The notes beneath the pieces are model-generated. The model worked only from the letters and a program-made list of their open reading frames with translations. It was not told the origin of the DNA and did no database searches. The position numbers and the translations under genes were made by a program. DNA of 64,000 nucleotides from Salminus brasiliensis (taxonomy: Eukaryota; Chordata; Actinopteri; Characiformes; Bryconidae). The DNA lies in assembly GCF_030463535.1 (NCBI RefSeq), contig NC_132888.1, forward strand, positions 3,891,980 to 3,955,979. Reading direction: 5' to 3'. Positions 53,601 through 64,000 of this stretch are shown piece by piece; the stretch's first letter is position 1, and each line of letters begins with the position of its first letter.

Positions 53601-54187
53601 TCAGAACAACTGGCTGCGGACGCACTGGATCCAGCGTGGTCCGGCCCAGCGGATTTACATCGAGATTAAATTCACCCTGCGGGACTGCAACAGCCTGCCG
53701 GGAGTTACAGGCACCTGCAAGGAGACCTTCAACCTCTACTACCAGGAGACGGACTCCGACAGCGAGAGAACGGTGCCTGAGAGCCGCTTCGCCAAGATCG
53801 ACACGGTGGCGGCCGACGAGAGCTTTACGCAGGTGGACATCGGAGACCGGATCATGAAGCTGAACACAGAGGTGCGGGACGTGGGAGTTTTGACCCGAAA
53901 AGGCTTCTACCTGGCCTTCCAGGACGTTGGCGCCTGCATCGCCTTGGTGTCTGTCCGGGTCTTCTATAAGAGATGTCCGCTAGCGGTCAGAAATCTGGCG
54001 CAGTTTCCTGATACGGTGACTGGAGCGGACACCTCGTCCCTGGTGGAGGTTCGGGGCTCTTGTGTGAATCACTCAGAGGAGCGTGAGGTGCCCAAAATGT
54101 ACTGTGGGGCAGACGGGGAGTGGCTGGTACCCATCGGGAACTGCCTGTGCAACCCGGGTTATGAGGAACGCAGTGGACAGTGTCAAG
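46314..54187 (+). CDS. epha4: ephrin type-A receptor 4 gene, 5' part (exons 1-3 of many)
   Basis: Coding exons 46314-46410, 49527-49594 and 53524-54187 join in frame. They encode the signal peptide, the ephrin-ligand-binding domain and the first part of the Cys-rich region of an EphA receptor tyrosine kinase. Residues such as [26 protein letters not shown] and [20 protein letters not shown] fit EphA4 best among Eph receptors. Teleosts carry several epha4 paralogs, and which one this is cannot be settled here. The kinase and SAM exons are outside the window; intron 3 is at least 9.8 kb. The protein acts at the cell surface in axon guidance and boundary formation. Confidence 0.92.
46417..46464. 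repeat. GGCCGGTGGGGG tandem repeat (about 4 units)
   Basis: G-rich 12-13-bp units 6 bp after the exon 1 donor; could form G-quadruplex structure on the plus-strand transcript. Confidence 0.85.
46756..47234 (+). mobile_element. MITE-1 copy in epha4 intron 1
   Basis: Left GGACAAAAGTATTGGGACAC, right GTCCACAAATATTTGGACAT; some internal deletion near 47020. Confidence 0.85.
47285..47302. repeat. poly-G run
   Basis: About 18 consecutive G bases; length uncertain in any assembly. Confidence 0.9.
47303..48460. other. intron 1 DNA; (AAT)n at 47940-47976
   Basis: AT-rich intron with one AAT microsatellite and a GGTTCTTT-type fragment near 48080-48135. No exon. Confidence 0.5.
48465..49135. repeat. 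minisatellite field, CCAGTAAACCCTCC-type (intron 1)
   Basis: The left part (48465-48680) has loose AACCAACCAGC units. From 48700 a 24-bp unit (CCAGTAAACCCTCCAACCAG plus AAAC) alternates with a shorter CCAATAAAACAA block for some 18 units. The minus-strand protein-like repeats ([20 protein letters not shown]) are its translation. The same CCAGTAAACC motif fills much of intron 2. Confidence 0.9.
49140..49492 (-). other. antisense open frame beside epha4 exon 2, unexplained
   Basis: A minus-strand frame beginning at 49492 (ATG) gives about 117 codons of non-repetitive, varied sequence ([20 protein letters not shown] ... [19 protein letters not shown] ... [16 protein letters not shown]) before it runs into the minisatellite. 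Not recognised. There is no splice or promoter evidence, and it lies wholly in epha4 intron 1, 35 bp from exon 2. It may be chance, a retrocopy fragment or a nested gene. Confidence 0.2.
49527..49594 (+). CDS. epha4: epha4 exon 2
   Basis: Acceptor TGTTCTTTCAG|TT, donor GGAGGA|GTGAGT, 68 nt. It completes the split Val codon and encodes [20 protein letters not shown] plus GG, the start of the ligand-binding domain. The short second exon is characteristic of EphA genes. Confidence 0.95.
49613..50025. repeat. (CT)n microsatellite with poly-C
   Basis: CT arrays begin 19 bp after the exon 2 donor, with TTTTACTCTCT interruptions and a C run at 49991-50006. Confidence 0.95.
50026..50815. other. intron 2 DNA
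   Basis: Apparently unique with a short GT run at 50181-50202 and a small CAG run (50635-50655). No exon. Confidence 0.4.
50817..51229 (+). mobile_element. MITE-1 copy in epha4 intron 2
   Basis: Left GGACAAAAGTATTGGGACAC; right GTCCACAAACATTTGG. Shortened in the 5' third. Confidence 0.85.
51230..51650. other. intron 2 DNA, apparently single-copy
   Basis: Balanced composition without repeats. It contains TGAATGACAGCTC (TALE-homeodomain-like) and CCAATTAGCTCC motifs. A possible regulatory element, not demonstrated. Confidence 0.3.
51665..53440. repeat. degenerate CCAGTAAACC repeat field with 590-bp higher-order duplication (intron 2)
   Basis: About 1.7 kb of loosely repeated ACCAGTAAACC, AACAAACCAACCAGTCAAC and ACTAATCCAAAC phrases. 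A 200-bp block opening with TCTCTTCATTGCCCAATTTG occurs at about 51680-51870 and 52269-52470, followed each time by the CCAACAGTCCTACCAATAAA phrase. A LINE tail (53014-53118) interrupts it. It ends with ACCAATTAACTAAAGCA triplets at 53340-53405. Confidence 0.85.
53014..53118 (+). mobile_element. LINE 3' tail with (TCTTA)n
   Basis: TTCCCCACTGCGGGACTAAT followed by TCTTA units, as at 6330-6390. Confidence 0.7.
53449..53512 (+). repeat. GGTTTTCCTGAT 12-bp tandem repeat at the exon 3 acceptor
   Basis: Four to five units end 12 bp before the AG of exon 3. Each has a pyrimidine stretch plus CTGAT, which fits the branch-point consensus yUnAy. Confidence 0.85.
53524..54187 (+). CDS. epha4: epha4 exon 3: ephrin-binding domain
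   Basis: Acceptor TTCTCTGCAG|T, donor TGTCAAG|GTAGGT, exactly 664 nt as in vertebrate EphA exon 3, phase 0 to 1. It encodes [70 protein letters not shown] and the beginning of the Cys-rich domain ([20 protein letters not shown]). Four conserved ligand-domain cysteines are visible. Fully open frame. Confidence 0.97.
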
Positions 54188-54314
54188 GTAGGTCAAGATT
54201 CAGGTTGTAAGCTGTCTTTGGAACAGGTGGATTCCAACTCATTTTGACATTTGAGGATCCAAGAGGCAACAAACCGATATTTTGTGAGTTTGGAAGACTC
54301 CATTAGCCTCATAA

Positions 54315-54449
54315 TAGAGCTGGGCAATAAGATGATATTTTATCGTATCGTGATAAATGTTGTTATCGTGACACACAATATGCTTTTCTACACAAATGGA
54401 GGATACTATTCGTGCTTGATATAGTATTTTTACCATATCGCCCAGCCCT
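54315..54449. mobile_element. short MITE with GGGCTGGGCGATATGG ends
   Basis: Left AGAGCTGGGCAATAAGATGA; right ACCATATCGCCCAGCCCTA. Deleted relative of 13544-13848. Confidence 0.8.
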
Positions 54450-55601
54450 ACTTCGTAATATTGGAAAACCAAACCAAGCCAATGTAAAGGCCCAAGCATA
54501 CCAACCAAACATTCCCATGTTCCGAAAAAGGACTATCACCCCGTGGCACCCCGGCCAAAACCCCCCAACCAAACAGCCGACCTTCATTATTAAAAAAATG
54601 GGGAATGATGAGGACTTGTATGCTTTAACCCATATATTTAGACAGGATTAGATTTACATGGGGTCCTTGGGTACGTCCCTCTTTCACTGGGGCATGTCTT
54701 TGAGTTCATTCCCGTCCGGATCGGCCATATCTGTGTTCTCTCTGTCGTTCTCTGAGAAAATTACAGCCTAAATTACCTGCTTTTTGACTCGGCACTCGTC
54801 AGATAATTTTAAACCCGTCCGGATTCACATTTCTTTTAGATTTTTCCAGGCAGTCGTCTAACGTCGGAAAAAAAGATGTTAGGACGCTGCTGAGCACAGT
54901 ATTTAGTCTCCGAGCGGCCGTATCAGAGCTCCTCCAGTGGGTATTAGAAACTTTCTCGCTAGGATTTATCTGCCGAGCAGCACCATCTGCTTTTTAAAAA
55001 GTTTAGCTTCACCTCATATATGATGGCAAAACACCAGTAATAGGACTGCATCATCTCCCCAGGGGAGGGCCTGAAATGTACTTTGAGGTTTTTGCCAATA
55101 AGTAAGTCCTCTACATCCAAAGTGTTGCCATTATTGGCGTTGTAGCTTAGCCAAAACTAGCAAAACAGCGGAATCAGTGACCTGCTCGTTTCTGGGAACC
55201 AGGAAAGCATGAGCTGAGTTTCCGTGGCAGTGCAGCTACGTGTGGAAAAGACTATTGGATTACAGGGCCGACTGCCCGAACATCATCAAACACGAACAGA
55301 CACGAATTCAACACTTCGGAATTCGACCCACAAATTTCAGGAGAACTCGAACAGCTGAACATTCGGTGGGCTCTGGCTTTAAGAGGGAAGTCTCTGCTCT
55401 GGCAGGTCTGCTTTGAGCTAGAAGGTCAGACCACCTTCTGATGAGTGGGACACTGAGAGATGTTATGAGAGTTAAAGGGAGGCAACGAGGTGGTGGTGGG
55501 TTGCGGAAGGTCGAAATAGGAATTTATAGGCATATATACGTTTTTTCTCCTCGGAGGATGACGTGCCAACATGAGTGTGTTGGCACCATACTCATATATG
55601 C

Positions 55602-55951
55602 CTATAATGCCATGCGTAGGCTAGAGGGGTATAAAGCCCCCCAGCATTGAGGAACAGTAAAACACATTCCAGTGTTCTCTGGAATGATAGATGGTAGAGC
55701 TCCATCCAATACTTTTAAGATAAATTGGGGATGATGAGGTGGGGTGGTGATCATCATCCAACATCCTGACCTCACTAACGCTCTTGTTGCTGAATGCAAT
55801 CAAATCCTCACAGCAATGCTCCTCTCCAAAATCTAGTAGAAAGCTCTACTTCGTCCCTGGACAGTAGAGACAGTTACTCCAACAAAAGCAGGATGAACCC
55901 TTGCTTTTGGAAGAAACACTGAATGAACAGGTGTCCCAATACTTTTGTCCC
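55602..55951 (-). mobile_element. MITE-1 fragment, inverted
   Basis: Reads the family backwards from ATAATGCCATGCGTAGGC to the left terminus GGTGTCCCAATACTTTTGTC. Right terminus missing. Confidence 0.85.
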
Positions 55952-56689
55952 TGCATTGTTGCAGTATAGCTGGCCCTGGGGCAGCAGTGGTTCTCCCAGG
56001 TTAAGCAAATCCGATGTTATTTCATCATTAAGCCACAGATCCATCGTTCCAGCTGCAGTTAGGGTGTTCAGCTCGGCTCAAGCTTTATCATGTCTAAAAG
56101 TGCTTTCCTCAGAACGCTGCTGAGCTTTTTCCAGTGTGAGCTGCAATATCATATCACACAGGCCAGGCTGCATTTAGCTCTCTCACCGCATGTGTGTGTG
56201 AGTGTGAGTGTTAAGCATGGCAGTAAGGGTGAGTGGAGCTTGTACACTATTTGTTTATGGGTGTTGTTTCCCTTTTGTGCTGTTTATTTATCTGAGGCGT
56301 CATCTGCAGTCAGTCAGCTCGCCGAGGCTGATTCTCTCTGGAGAGAAACGAGTCGTGATGAGGAGACAGGCTGAACATACACGCCTCAAAACAAGACGAG
56401 GGAAGAGAGAGAGAGAAAGGCAGAGCACCAAGCAGTGGAGAGACAGATAGACAGCAGGGCTGCTTTTGCTTCAGCTCAGCTGAAAAGTTGTGCTCTCAGT
56501 CTGGGCGGCGCTCTCTGAGTTACAGCTCTTCGCTCAGATCAGTGGATCTTCTCCTCCTGAGGAAAGTATATTACAGGAAGGCAGTTTTCTGTACTGGAGT
56601 CAAATACATACGGTACAGCTTCTAAATCAGTGTGGGGAGCTCAGAGACAGCACGCCCCTCATGACTACATTCAGGAAGAGAGCAGTGGT

Positions 56690-57975
<1,286 letters not shown>

Positions 57976-58849
57976 TATATAAAGCAGTATGCAGCAGTCA
58001 GACGTCTTATTCAACAGACCACGAAATGGGCATGTACTGGAGACCCCCCCCCCACACACAGTATCAGAATGATATCAGATATTAATACTTTTTCACAGTA
58101 TTGTGTTGGAATGTTGGAATGTTCCAGTCCTGCTGATGGACAGATATCACTGATGGTCAGGTGTGTTTTAAAACACTGGAGCTCAGCAGGGCAGAGGACA
58201 GAGGTCTGATGAGACTGGTTTAGACGGCAGGTTCAGCTGATACACTGCTGGCAGTGACAGCCTACACTGATGGCCTAGACAGAACACTCTTAGCACACAC
58301 ACACACACTTTCTCCAGGCTCCAGGGTTTCCCGGAGTGTGACGAGGGTTGCCATAGCCACCCTTGACATCTGATCTTAATGGCCGAGGGTCTAAGGTCAC
58401 ATTCTCTCTCCTCTCTCTAGTGCAGTCCTCCTGACCTCCTCCTTTGTGTGTGAGTGTGTGTGGGTATATGTCGGGGTGTGTTTGTATGAGTGTGCTGCCT
58501 TTTCAGTGTGGATGCACATCGCATTGACATATAGTGCCCCTTTAAAATGCCTTGTATGTGCAGTTATGTGACAAGAGCCAGCATTTTAATAATAATGAGC
58601 CAAAGCCAATGTCCTGGCAGTCATGTTGGAACCATATTATATATTCAGATATCAGTTTTTCACTTTTTGACATAATCCGAATCTGGCAGTTGTTCTTTAC
58701 GCTGTGTGAGAATCCTATGATGAACAGATCCAATAGAAATGCTCCAACATGACTGGGAGTTGAATCTTTTCCCATTGACTTCCATTGAAACTGAAGAAGG
58801 TTTTTTCCTCCTCCTGTAAAGCTGGCATTTTGGACATACCCTATATGTA

Positions 58850-59195
58850 CACTATATGTCCAAATATTTGTGGACACCCCTGCTAATGAATGCCTTCAGC
58901 TACTCTAAGTCACACCTATTGCTGACACAGATGTGCAAATGGACACACACACACAGCTTGTCTAGTCCCTGTAGAGAAGTACTGCCAATAGAATAGGACT
59001 CTCTGGAGCAGATCAACATACACATGAACCTATTGGCTTAACCCAGTGCCAGGCGTGGGCTCGAGGGGTATAAAGCCCCCCCAGCATTGAGCTGTGGAGC
59101 AGTGAAATGATGGGAATGATGGATGGTGCTCTATCCGATACTTTTGGGATGAGTTGTCGCTGGATGCAAAACACTTGCTTTCAGAAGAAACATTA
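58850..59195 (-). mobile_element. MITE-1 copy, inverted, left end lost
   Basis: Begins with the right terminus (CACTATATGTCCAAATATTT) and runs backwards to the TTTCAGAAGAAACA block near 59190. Confidence 0.85.
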
Positions 59196-59404
59196 TGCAG
59201 ATATAGCGGAGATGTTTCTAATAAAGTGGCCACATTCAGTAGAGTTACTGTGGACCGTTAGGCCGTTGCACTGTACTGCATAAATAGACAGCACCTCGTA
59301 TAGAGCAGTGTGAGGCCTGTGTTTGGTGTATGGAGCTGTAGAGAGGCTTTCATGCAGGGATAGGTGTTGATGCAAACCTGCTGTCATACATATGGAGGCC
59401 GGTC

Positions 59405-59409
59405 AGGTG

Positions 59410-59459
<50 letters not shown>

Positions 59460-59588
59460 CATAAACCACTCAGGTGTGAAATGCCCTGCTGTCATGTTGA
59501 ACAAACGCCTTTATGGCCGACTGCTGCCAATAACGCATCCAGGACAAGAAAACGTCCCAGAGAAAACTCCCTGATGCTCACAGAAATA

Positions 59589-59624
<36 letters not shown>

Positions 59625-59625
59625 G
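59405..59625. repeat. two (GT)n microsatellites
   Basis: 59412-59458 and 59590-59622. Confidence 0.9.
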
Positions 59626-60084
59626 GTTTCACAAGTTCACAATTACTGGTCGGAGGAGCCTCTCACACACACACACACTCCTCCATCTCCAATCTCACTC
59701 ATCTGACCTGTGAGAGAATGAGAGAACGAGAGAAAGTCAAGCTGGAGAAAGTAAAAGTAAACAGATGTGGTCTTCCTTCCAGTCCTCCTGAATGTCTCTC
59801 GCCCTGTCTCCCTCTCTCTCTCCCTCGAGTGTGTCTCCATGGTGACCTGTAGAGGCCCAGCTGTCAAAGCTTTGATGTCTTAATAAATTTCTCCGCTTGC
59901 TCTGTCAGTCTAGACGCAGGAGATGGATGGAGGAGTCAGAGACCTTCAACCTCACTCCAGACCACCAATCCCCACCCCCCATCCCCCCCAAAAAAATCAG
60001 AGCCCCCCCTTCCTGAACCTACATCCCCCTCCACCCATACCCCTCCACATCTCCAGCTCCCCTTCCCACCAAGCTGTTCTATAG

Positions 60085-60680
60085 GAGTACGGAGTAGGTG
60101 TTTCTGATAAAGTGGCCAGAGTGTAAAAATTAAAAATTAGGTGTTTCTGATAAAGTGGCCGGAATGTGGAAGTACAGAGTAGGTGTTTCGGATAAAGTGG
60201 CCGGAGTGGGGAAGTAGAAATTAGGTGTTTCTGATAAAGTGTCCAGAGTGTGGAAGTAGAAAGTAGGCGTTTCTGATAAAGTGGCCTGAATGTGCAAGTA
60301 CAAAGTAGGTGTTTCTGATAAAGTGGCCAGAGTGTGGAAATACAAAGTAGGGGTTTCTTATAAAGTGGCCGGAGTGTAGAAATACAGAGTAGGTGTTTCG
60401 GATAAAGTGGCCAATGAGTGTGGAAGCACAAAGTAGGTGTTTCCGATAAAGTGGCCGGAGTACGGAAGCACAAAGTAGGTGTTTCCGATAAAGTGGCCGG
60501 AGTACGGAAGTACAAAGTAGGTGTTTCTGATAAAGTGGCCAGAGTACGGACGTACAGAGCAGGCATTTCTGATAAAGTGGCCAGAGTGTGGAAGAACAGA
60601 GTAGGTGTTTCTGATAAATTGGCCAGTGAGTGTGGAAGAACAGAGCAGGCGTTTCTTATAAAGTGGCCAGTGAGTGTAAG
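60085..60680. repeat. 42-bp minisatellite, about 14 units
   Basis: Unit about GTGTTTCTGATAAAGTGGCC + GGAGTGTGGAAGTACAAAGTAG. Since 42 is a multiple of 3, both strands read as 14-residue peptide repeats (minus: ATLSETPTLYFHT; plus: VGVSDKVAGVRKHK). The core TTTCTGATAAAGTGGCC also appears singly near 59213 and, inverted, 42312, which suggests it grew from a transposon end. Confidence 0.92.
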
Positions 60681-60884
60681 TACCTCGTCATCCTGTGATT
60701 AGTGGCAGAAGCTGCTCATAACTACTGAAGCTTTGCTCTTTACCGTTAATCAGTGTTTATTCAGGGGTTATGGAGTCCTTATGGAGGCAGCTTTCGAATA
60801 ACGTGTGTCCAAATCATCTCCTCACTGTCAGCCCACACTTACAGCTGAATAGAGAGCTATAACAGCAGACCCTTCAGAGAGAGA

Positions 60885-60886
60885 GT

Positions 60887-60928
<42 letters not shown>

Positions 60929-61065
60929 CAGGAGCCCACTCTCTCTCTCTCTCTCCCTCTCTGTGTGAAGTGGGTGATGGTAGACGTCTGAATAGCAGCA
61001 GAGCGAGAGGATTAGCATGTCAAAAGCTCCTGAATTAATAGCCCCTTTCTTTCTCTCTCACTCTC

Positions 61066-61098
<33 letters not shown>

Positions 61099-61199
61099 GC
61101 TCTGCTTTGGTCGTTCTCTCTATTTTGAACAGAGGGGAGTTTATTATTTATTTTAAGACCCTTTTATTCATGCAGACAATCAAACAAAATATGAACATA

Positions 61200-61253
<54 letters not shown>

Positions 61254-61342
61254 TAAGAGAGAAAAGTAAGAGGACTGAGAGTGAGAGTGGTGGGGAGAGA
61301 GAGACAGAAATGAGAGAGAGAGAAGTAGAAAGAGCAAAAAAG

Positions 61343-61377
<35 letters not shown>

Positions 61378-61479
61378 AGAAAAGTGAGGCGGTGAGAGTG
61401 GTGGGGAAGAGAGAGAAAGAGAGAAAAGTAAGAGGACTGAGAGTGAGAGTGGTGGGGAGAGAGAGGCAGAAAGGAGCAA

Positions 61480-61522
<43 letters not shown>

Positions 61523-61871
61523 GGAAGTGGACATAGAGAGGCAGACAGAGAAGAGAGAGAGAGAGGATGAGAAAAGAGAATGGAGAAACAAATAGAAAAA
61601 GATAAAGAGGAAAAGGTGAAAATGTAGAGAGAGAGAGAGAGGTAGAGCGAGAGAGGGGAGAGAGAGAGATCGAGCGAGAGATGGCTAGAAAACAGAGGGA
61701 GGTGGGCTGGGATAGAGAAAGGGAGAGAAGGAGAGGGAGAAGTAGAAAAGGCCAAGAGATGGAGAGAGATGAGGTTGGAGGGAGACAAAGGGGGAGAGAG
61801 ATACAGTGAGGGTGATGGAATGGGAGAGCGCGCGCGAGAGAGAGAGTGCGAGAGCGCGAGAGAGAGAGAGC

Positions 61872-61915
<44 letters not shown>

Positions 61916-62017
61916 AGAAAGAGTTTTTTTCTGTTTGTTCTTTTTTCTTTGTTCCTCCTCTTTTCATCAGCGCTCTCTTCACACTGCCTTTGATCTAATG
62001 ACAGACACTGCTATCAC

Positions 62018-62058
<41 letters not shown>

Positions 62059-62110
62059 GCTCGCTCTCTACCTTTTCTCTTTTTGGTGCCCCCTCTTCTT
62101 TCCTCATCCC

Positions 62111-62158
<48 letters not shown>
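60885..62158. repeat. (GA)n and (CT)n microsatellite cluster
   Basis: GA arrays at 60888-60922, 61203-61260, 61340-61376, 61482-61520 and 61826-61913, interleaved with CT arrays at 61060-61096, 62021-62056 and 62118-62155. A block AGAGAAAAGTAAGAGGACTG and GAGTGAGAGTGGTGGGGA recurs at about 61257 and 61421. GA and CT arrays in opposite order could pair. Confidence 0.9.
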
Positions 62159-62160
<2 letters not shown>

Positions 62161-62260
62161 TCTGTAGGGGGCTGTAGGTGGTCTTTTTCTTTCTTTTTTC
62201 TTCTCTCCGTAACGAAGACAGGGATTGTTGAGCTACAAAAGAGTTCGGAATTCTGAACAT

Positions 62261-62403
62261 GCCTGTACACACACACACTCACACACACACACACACACAC
62301 ACTCACACACACACTCACACACACACACACACACACATACAGAGTTATGAAACATTGCTTGATTTGGCATACAGGAACTAATCTTAGAAGAATAGAATGG
62401 TGG

Positions 62404-62440
<37 letters not shown>
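62261..62440. repeat. (AC)n and (GT)n microsatellites, opposite orientation
   Basis: AC run 62268-62338 and GT run 62404-62440, complementary to each other. Confidence 0.9.
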
Positions 62441-62808
62441 TTTAGGTGGCACTTGAACCTCAAATCAGCAGCTTCAGGATCAGGCTGATGCTCCACTGAC
62501 CGTAACAGGGAGAGCGGCGTCTCCGTCATTCCCACTCCACTCTGGGCCGGAACGCTGCTGCCTCCTCTGATCGCCACTGCTTTCCACACTGAGCGCGCTC
62601 ACCGCTGAGCTCCGAGCCTCATGTAGAGTGTGTAGAAACATTTGGGTGCTTAAATGGTTCTTTGCCTGGTAATAGGGTTCTTCAGATTGGCGGAGAACCC
62701 TTTATAAATGCTCCTTAATAGAACCTTTTAAAAACGAGTCCAGGTTGAAGGATTGAAGGCTCTGGAGGATTCTGAAGGGCAAGAGCACATTATAAACACA
62801 TTAGGCAT

Positions 62809-62811
<3 letters not shown>

Positions 62812-62841
<30 letters not shown>

Positions 62842-63011
62842 CTCTGTGTGTGTGTGTGTGTGTGTGTGTATGTGGGCATGTATGTTTATAAAGAAAAACA
62901 ATCACCACATGTGTTTTCCAACAAGTGTTATCCACGTCAGCATTTACCAACATCCACCACCCCGAGTTCCCACAGTCGCATTATGCACACACACACACAC
63001 ACACACAACCT

Positions 63012-63049
<38 letters not shown>

Positions 63050-63189
63050 GGAAGGTGTTTCAGCTCCAGGCAGTCTGTCGTCCGCGCATTTCCTATATAT
63101 TACCTAAACAAGCTAAAAATACACTCTTCACACAGAGGCCTCCTCCACCACCCAGCCCTTCACTCTTCCAGCATCTGGATCACAGTGCA

Positions 63190-63226
<37 letters not shown>
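62812..63226. repeat. (GT)n, (AC)n, (AC)n microsatellite cluster
   Basis: GT 62812-62870; AC 62985-63006, 63017-63048 and 63190-63224. Long His-Thr and Cys-Val frames are artefacts. Confidence 0.9.
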
Positions 63227-63227
<1 letters not shown>

Positions 63228-63590
63228 TGCATTCAGCTTCTTTAAGCTGCACCCATTGCTGACACATATGTGCAAATGCACACACACACAGTTTGTCTAG
63301 TCCCTGTAGAGAAGTGCTGCCAATAGAATAGGACTCTCTGGAGCAGATTAACATCATTAAGCTATTGGCACAATGCTGCCTAATAATGCCAGGTCTGGGC
63401 TAGAGGGGTGTTAATCTGCCCCCCACAGAATTGAGCTGTGGAATGATGGATGGGGCTCCATCCAAAAAGTTGGGAATGAGGTGGGGTGGTGATCATCATC
63501 CAACTTCCTGACCTCCTAATCAAATCCAAAATCTATTAGAAAGTCTTCTTCATGAGCAGCTGTCCCAATACTTTTGTCCAAATAGTGTAG
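63224..63590 (-). mobile_element. MITE-1 copy, inverted
   Basis: Starts in the right part (AATGCATTCAGCTTCTTTAA) and ends with the left terminus CCCAATACTTTTGTCC and AAATAGTG. Confidence 0.85.
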
Positions 63591-63708
63591 ATACTGTTAG
63601 CATTAGCCTCAGCAGGTTTGTGTGTGTGACCGTGGTGTACGTACAGATTAACCACACTTGACCTTCAGCTCACTCAGCTAAACATTTAGTTTCACATTTA
63701 CCCTCAGG

Positions 63709-63714
<6 letters not shown>

Positions 63715-63757
<43 letters not shown>

Positions 63758-63878
63758 AAATGAGGTGTGTATTAACATATCCCATTCTGCCACACACTTC
63801 CTGGTAAAAAAGAACAGAAGCACAGCTCTCTCACTTTCAACAATATCAGCATGTCTTGCCAGAGACACACCCAATCTG

Positions 63879-63925
<47 letters not shown>
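63715..63925. repeat. (GT)n and (AC)n microsatellites, opposite orientation
   Basis: GT 63715-63754 and AC 63881-63923. Confidence 0.9.
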
Positions 63926-63928
<3 letters not shown>

Positions 63929-64000
63929 TCCTTTTATGCTGTAGTTACTGTTACACAGAAGTCAGCTGAGTTATGGTTGCATGTTGCAAAGCACGTAGCA

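Noticed and set aside
60085..60680. Protein-coding 14-residue repeat genes on both strands
   Set aside because: Both strands being open follows from a 42-bp period; no start, splice or domain support.

Overview
The window is nuclear DNA of a ray-finned fish. Split genes with GT-AG introns, a fish-type NLRC3-like NLR gene, an ephrin receptor gene, a Ty3/gypsy chromovirus, a Tc1-type transposon relic, tRNA-derived SINEs and very many di- and tetranucleotide repeats all say teleost. The exact species cannot be read from the sequence; the repeat landscape would fit a characin or catfish, but that is a guess.

Layout. 1-10.7 kb: no convincing gene; AT/GT/CT microsatellites, relics of a TIR element family (called MITE-1 here), Tc1-like relics, a reiterated block (8.4-9.7 kb) and a 450-bp fold-back structure. 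10.7-34.9 kb: one plus-strand NLR gene. A short start exon is followed by a string of small in-phase exons that repeat a peptide motif of the type PSCVSxKSxxSMDxP, then one large 1.8-kb exon with the FISNA and NACHT domains, then five leucine-rich-repeat exons of 171-174 bp and a probable terminal exon. Two of the small exons are duplicated at about 99% identity (14882-15760 and 22460-23340). Between the copies sits an almost complete chromovirus-type LTR retrotransposon (16047-21694) with near-identical 716-bp LTRs and a 5-bp target duplication, but with a frame-broken gag-pol. A likely solo LTR (23656-24864) lies just before the NACHT exon. 34.9-46.1 kb: intergenic; MITEs, SINEs, fold-back elements and AT-rich DNA, with a few stretches that look single-copy.

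46.15-64.0 kb: the 5' part of an ephrin type-A receptor gene, best matched to epha4. A GC-rich promoter/5'UTR, exon 1 (signal peptide), the 68-bp exon 2 and the 664-bp exon 3 (ligand-binding domain) are present with exact splice sites. The rest of the gene (fibronectin, transmembrane, kinase, SAM) lies beyond the window. Its introns hold MITEs, a large CCAGTAAACC-type repeat field seen in both intron 1 and intron 2, a 1.3-kb GATA/GACA array and a 42-bp minisatellite.

The two genes are functionally unrelated: the NLR gene encodes a probable cytosolic innate-immune sensor or regulator, and epha4 encodes a cell-surface guidance receptor. The most interesting part is the NLR N-terminal exon array. 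All its internal exons have phase 2 at both ends, so exons can be added or lost without a frame change, and a very recent duplication seems to have done this here.
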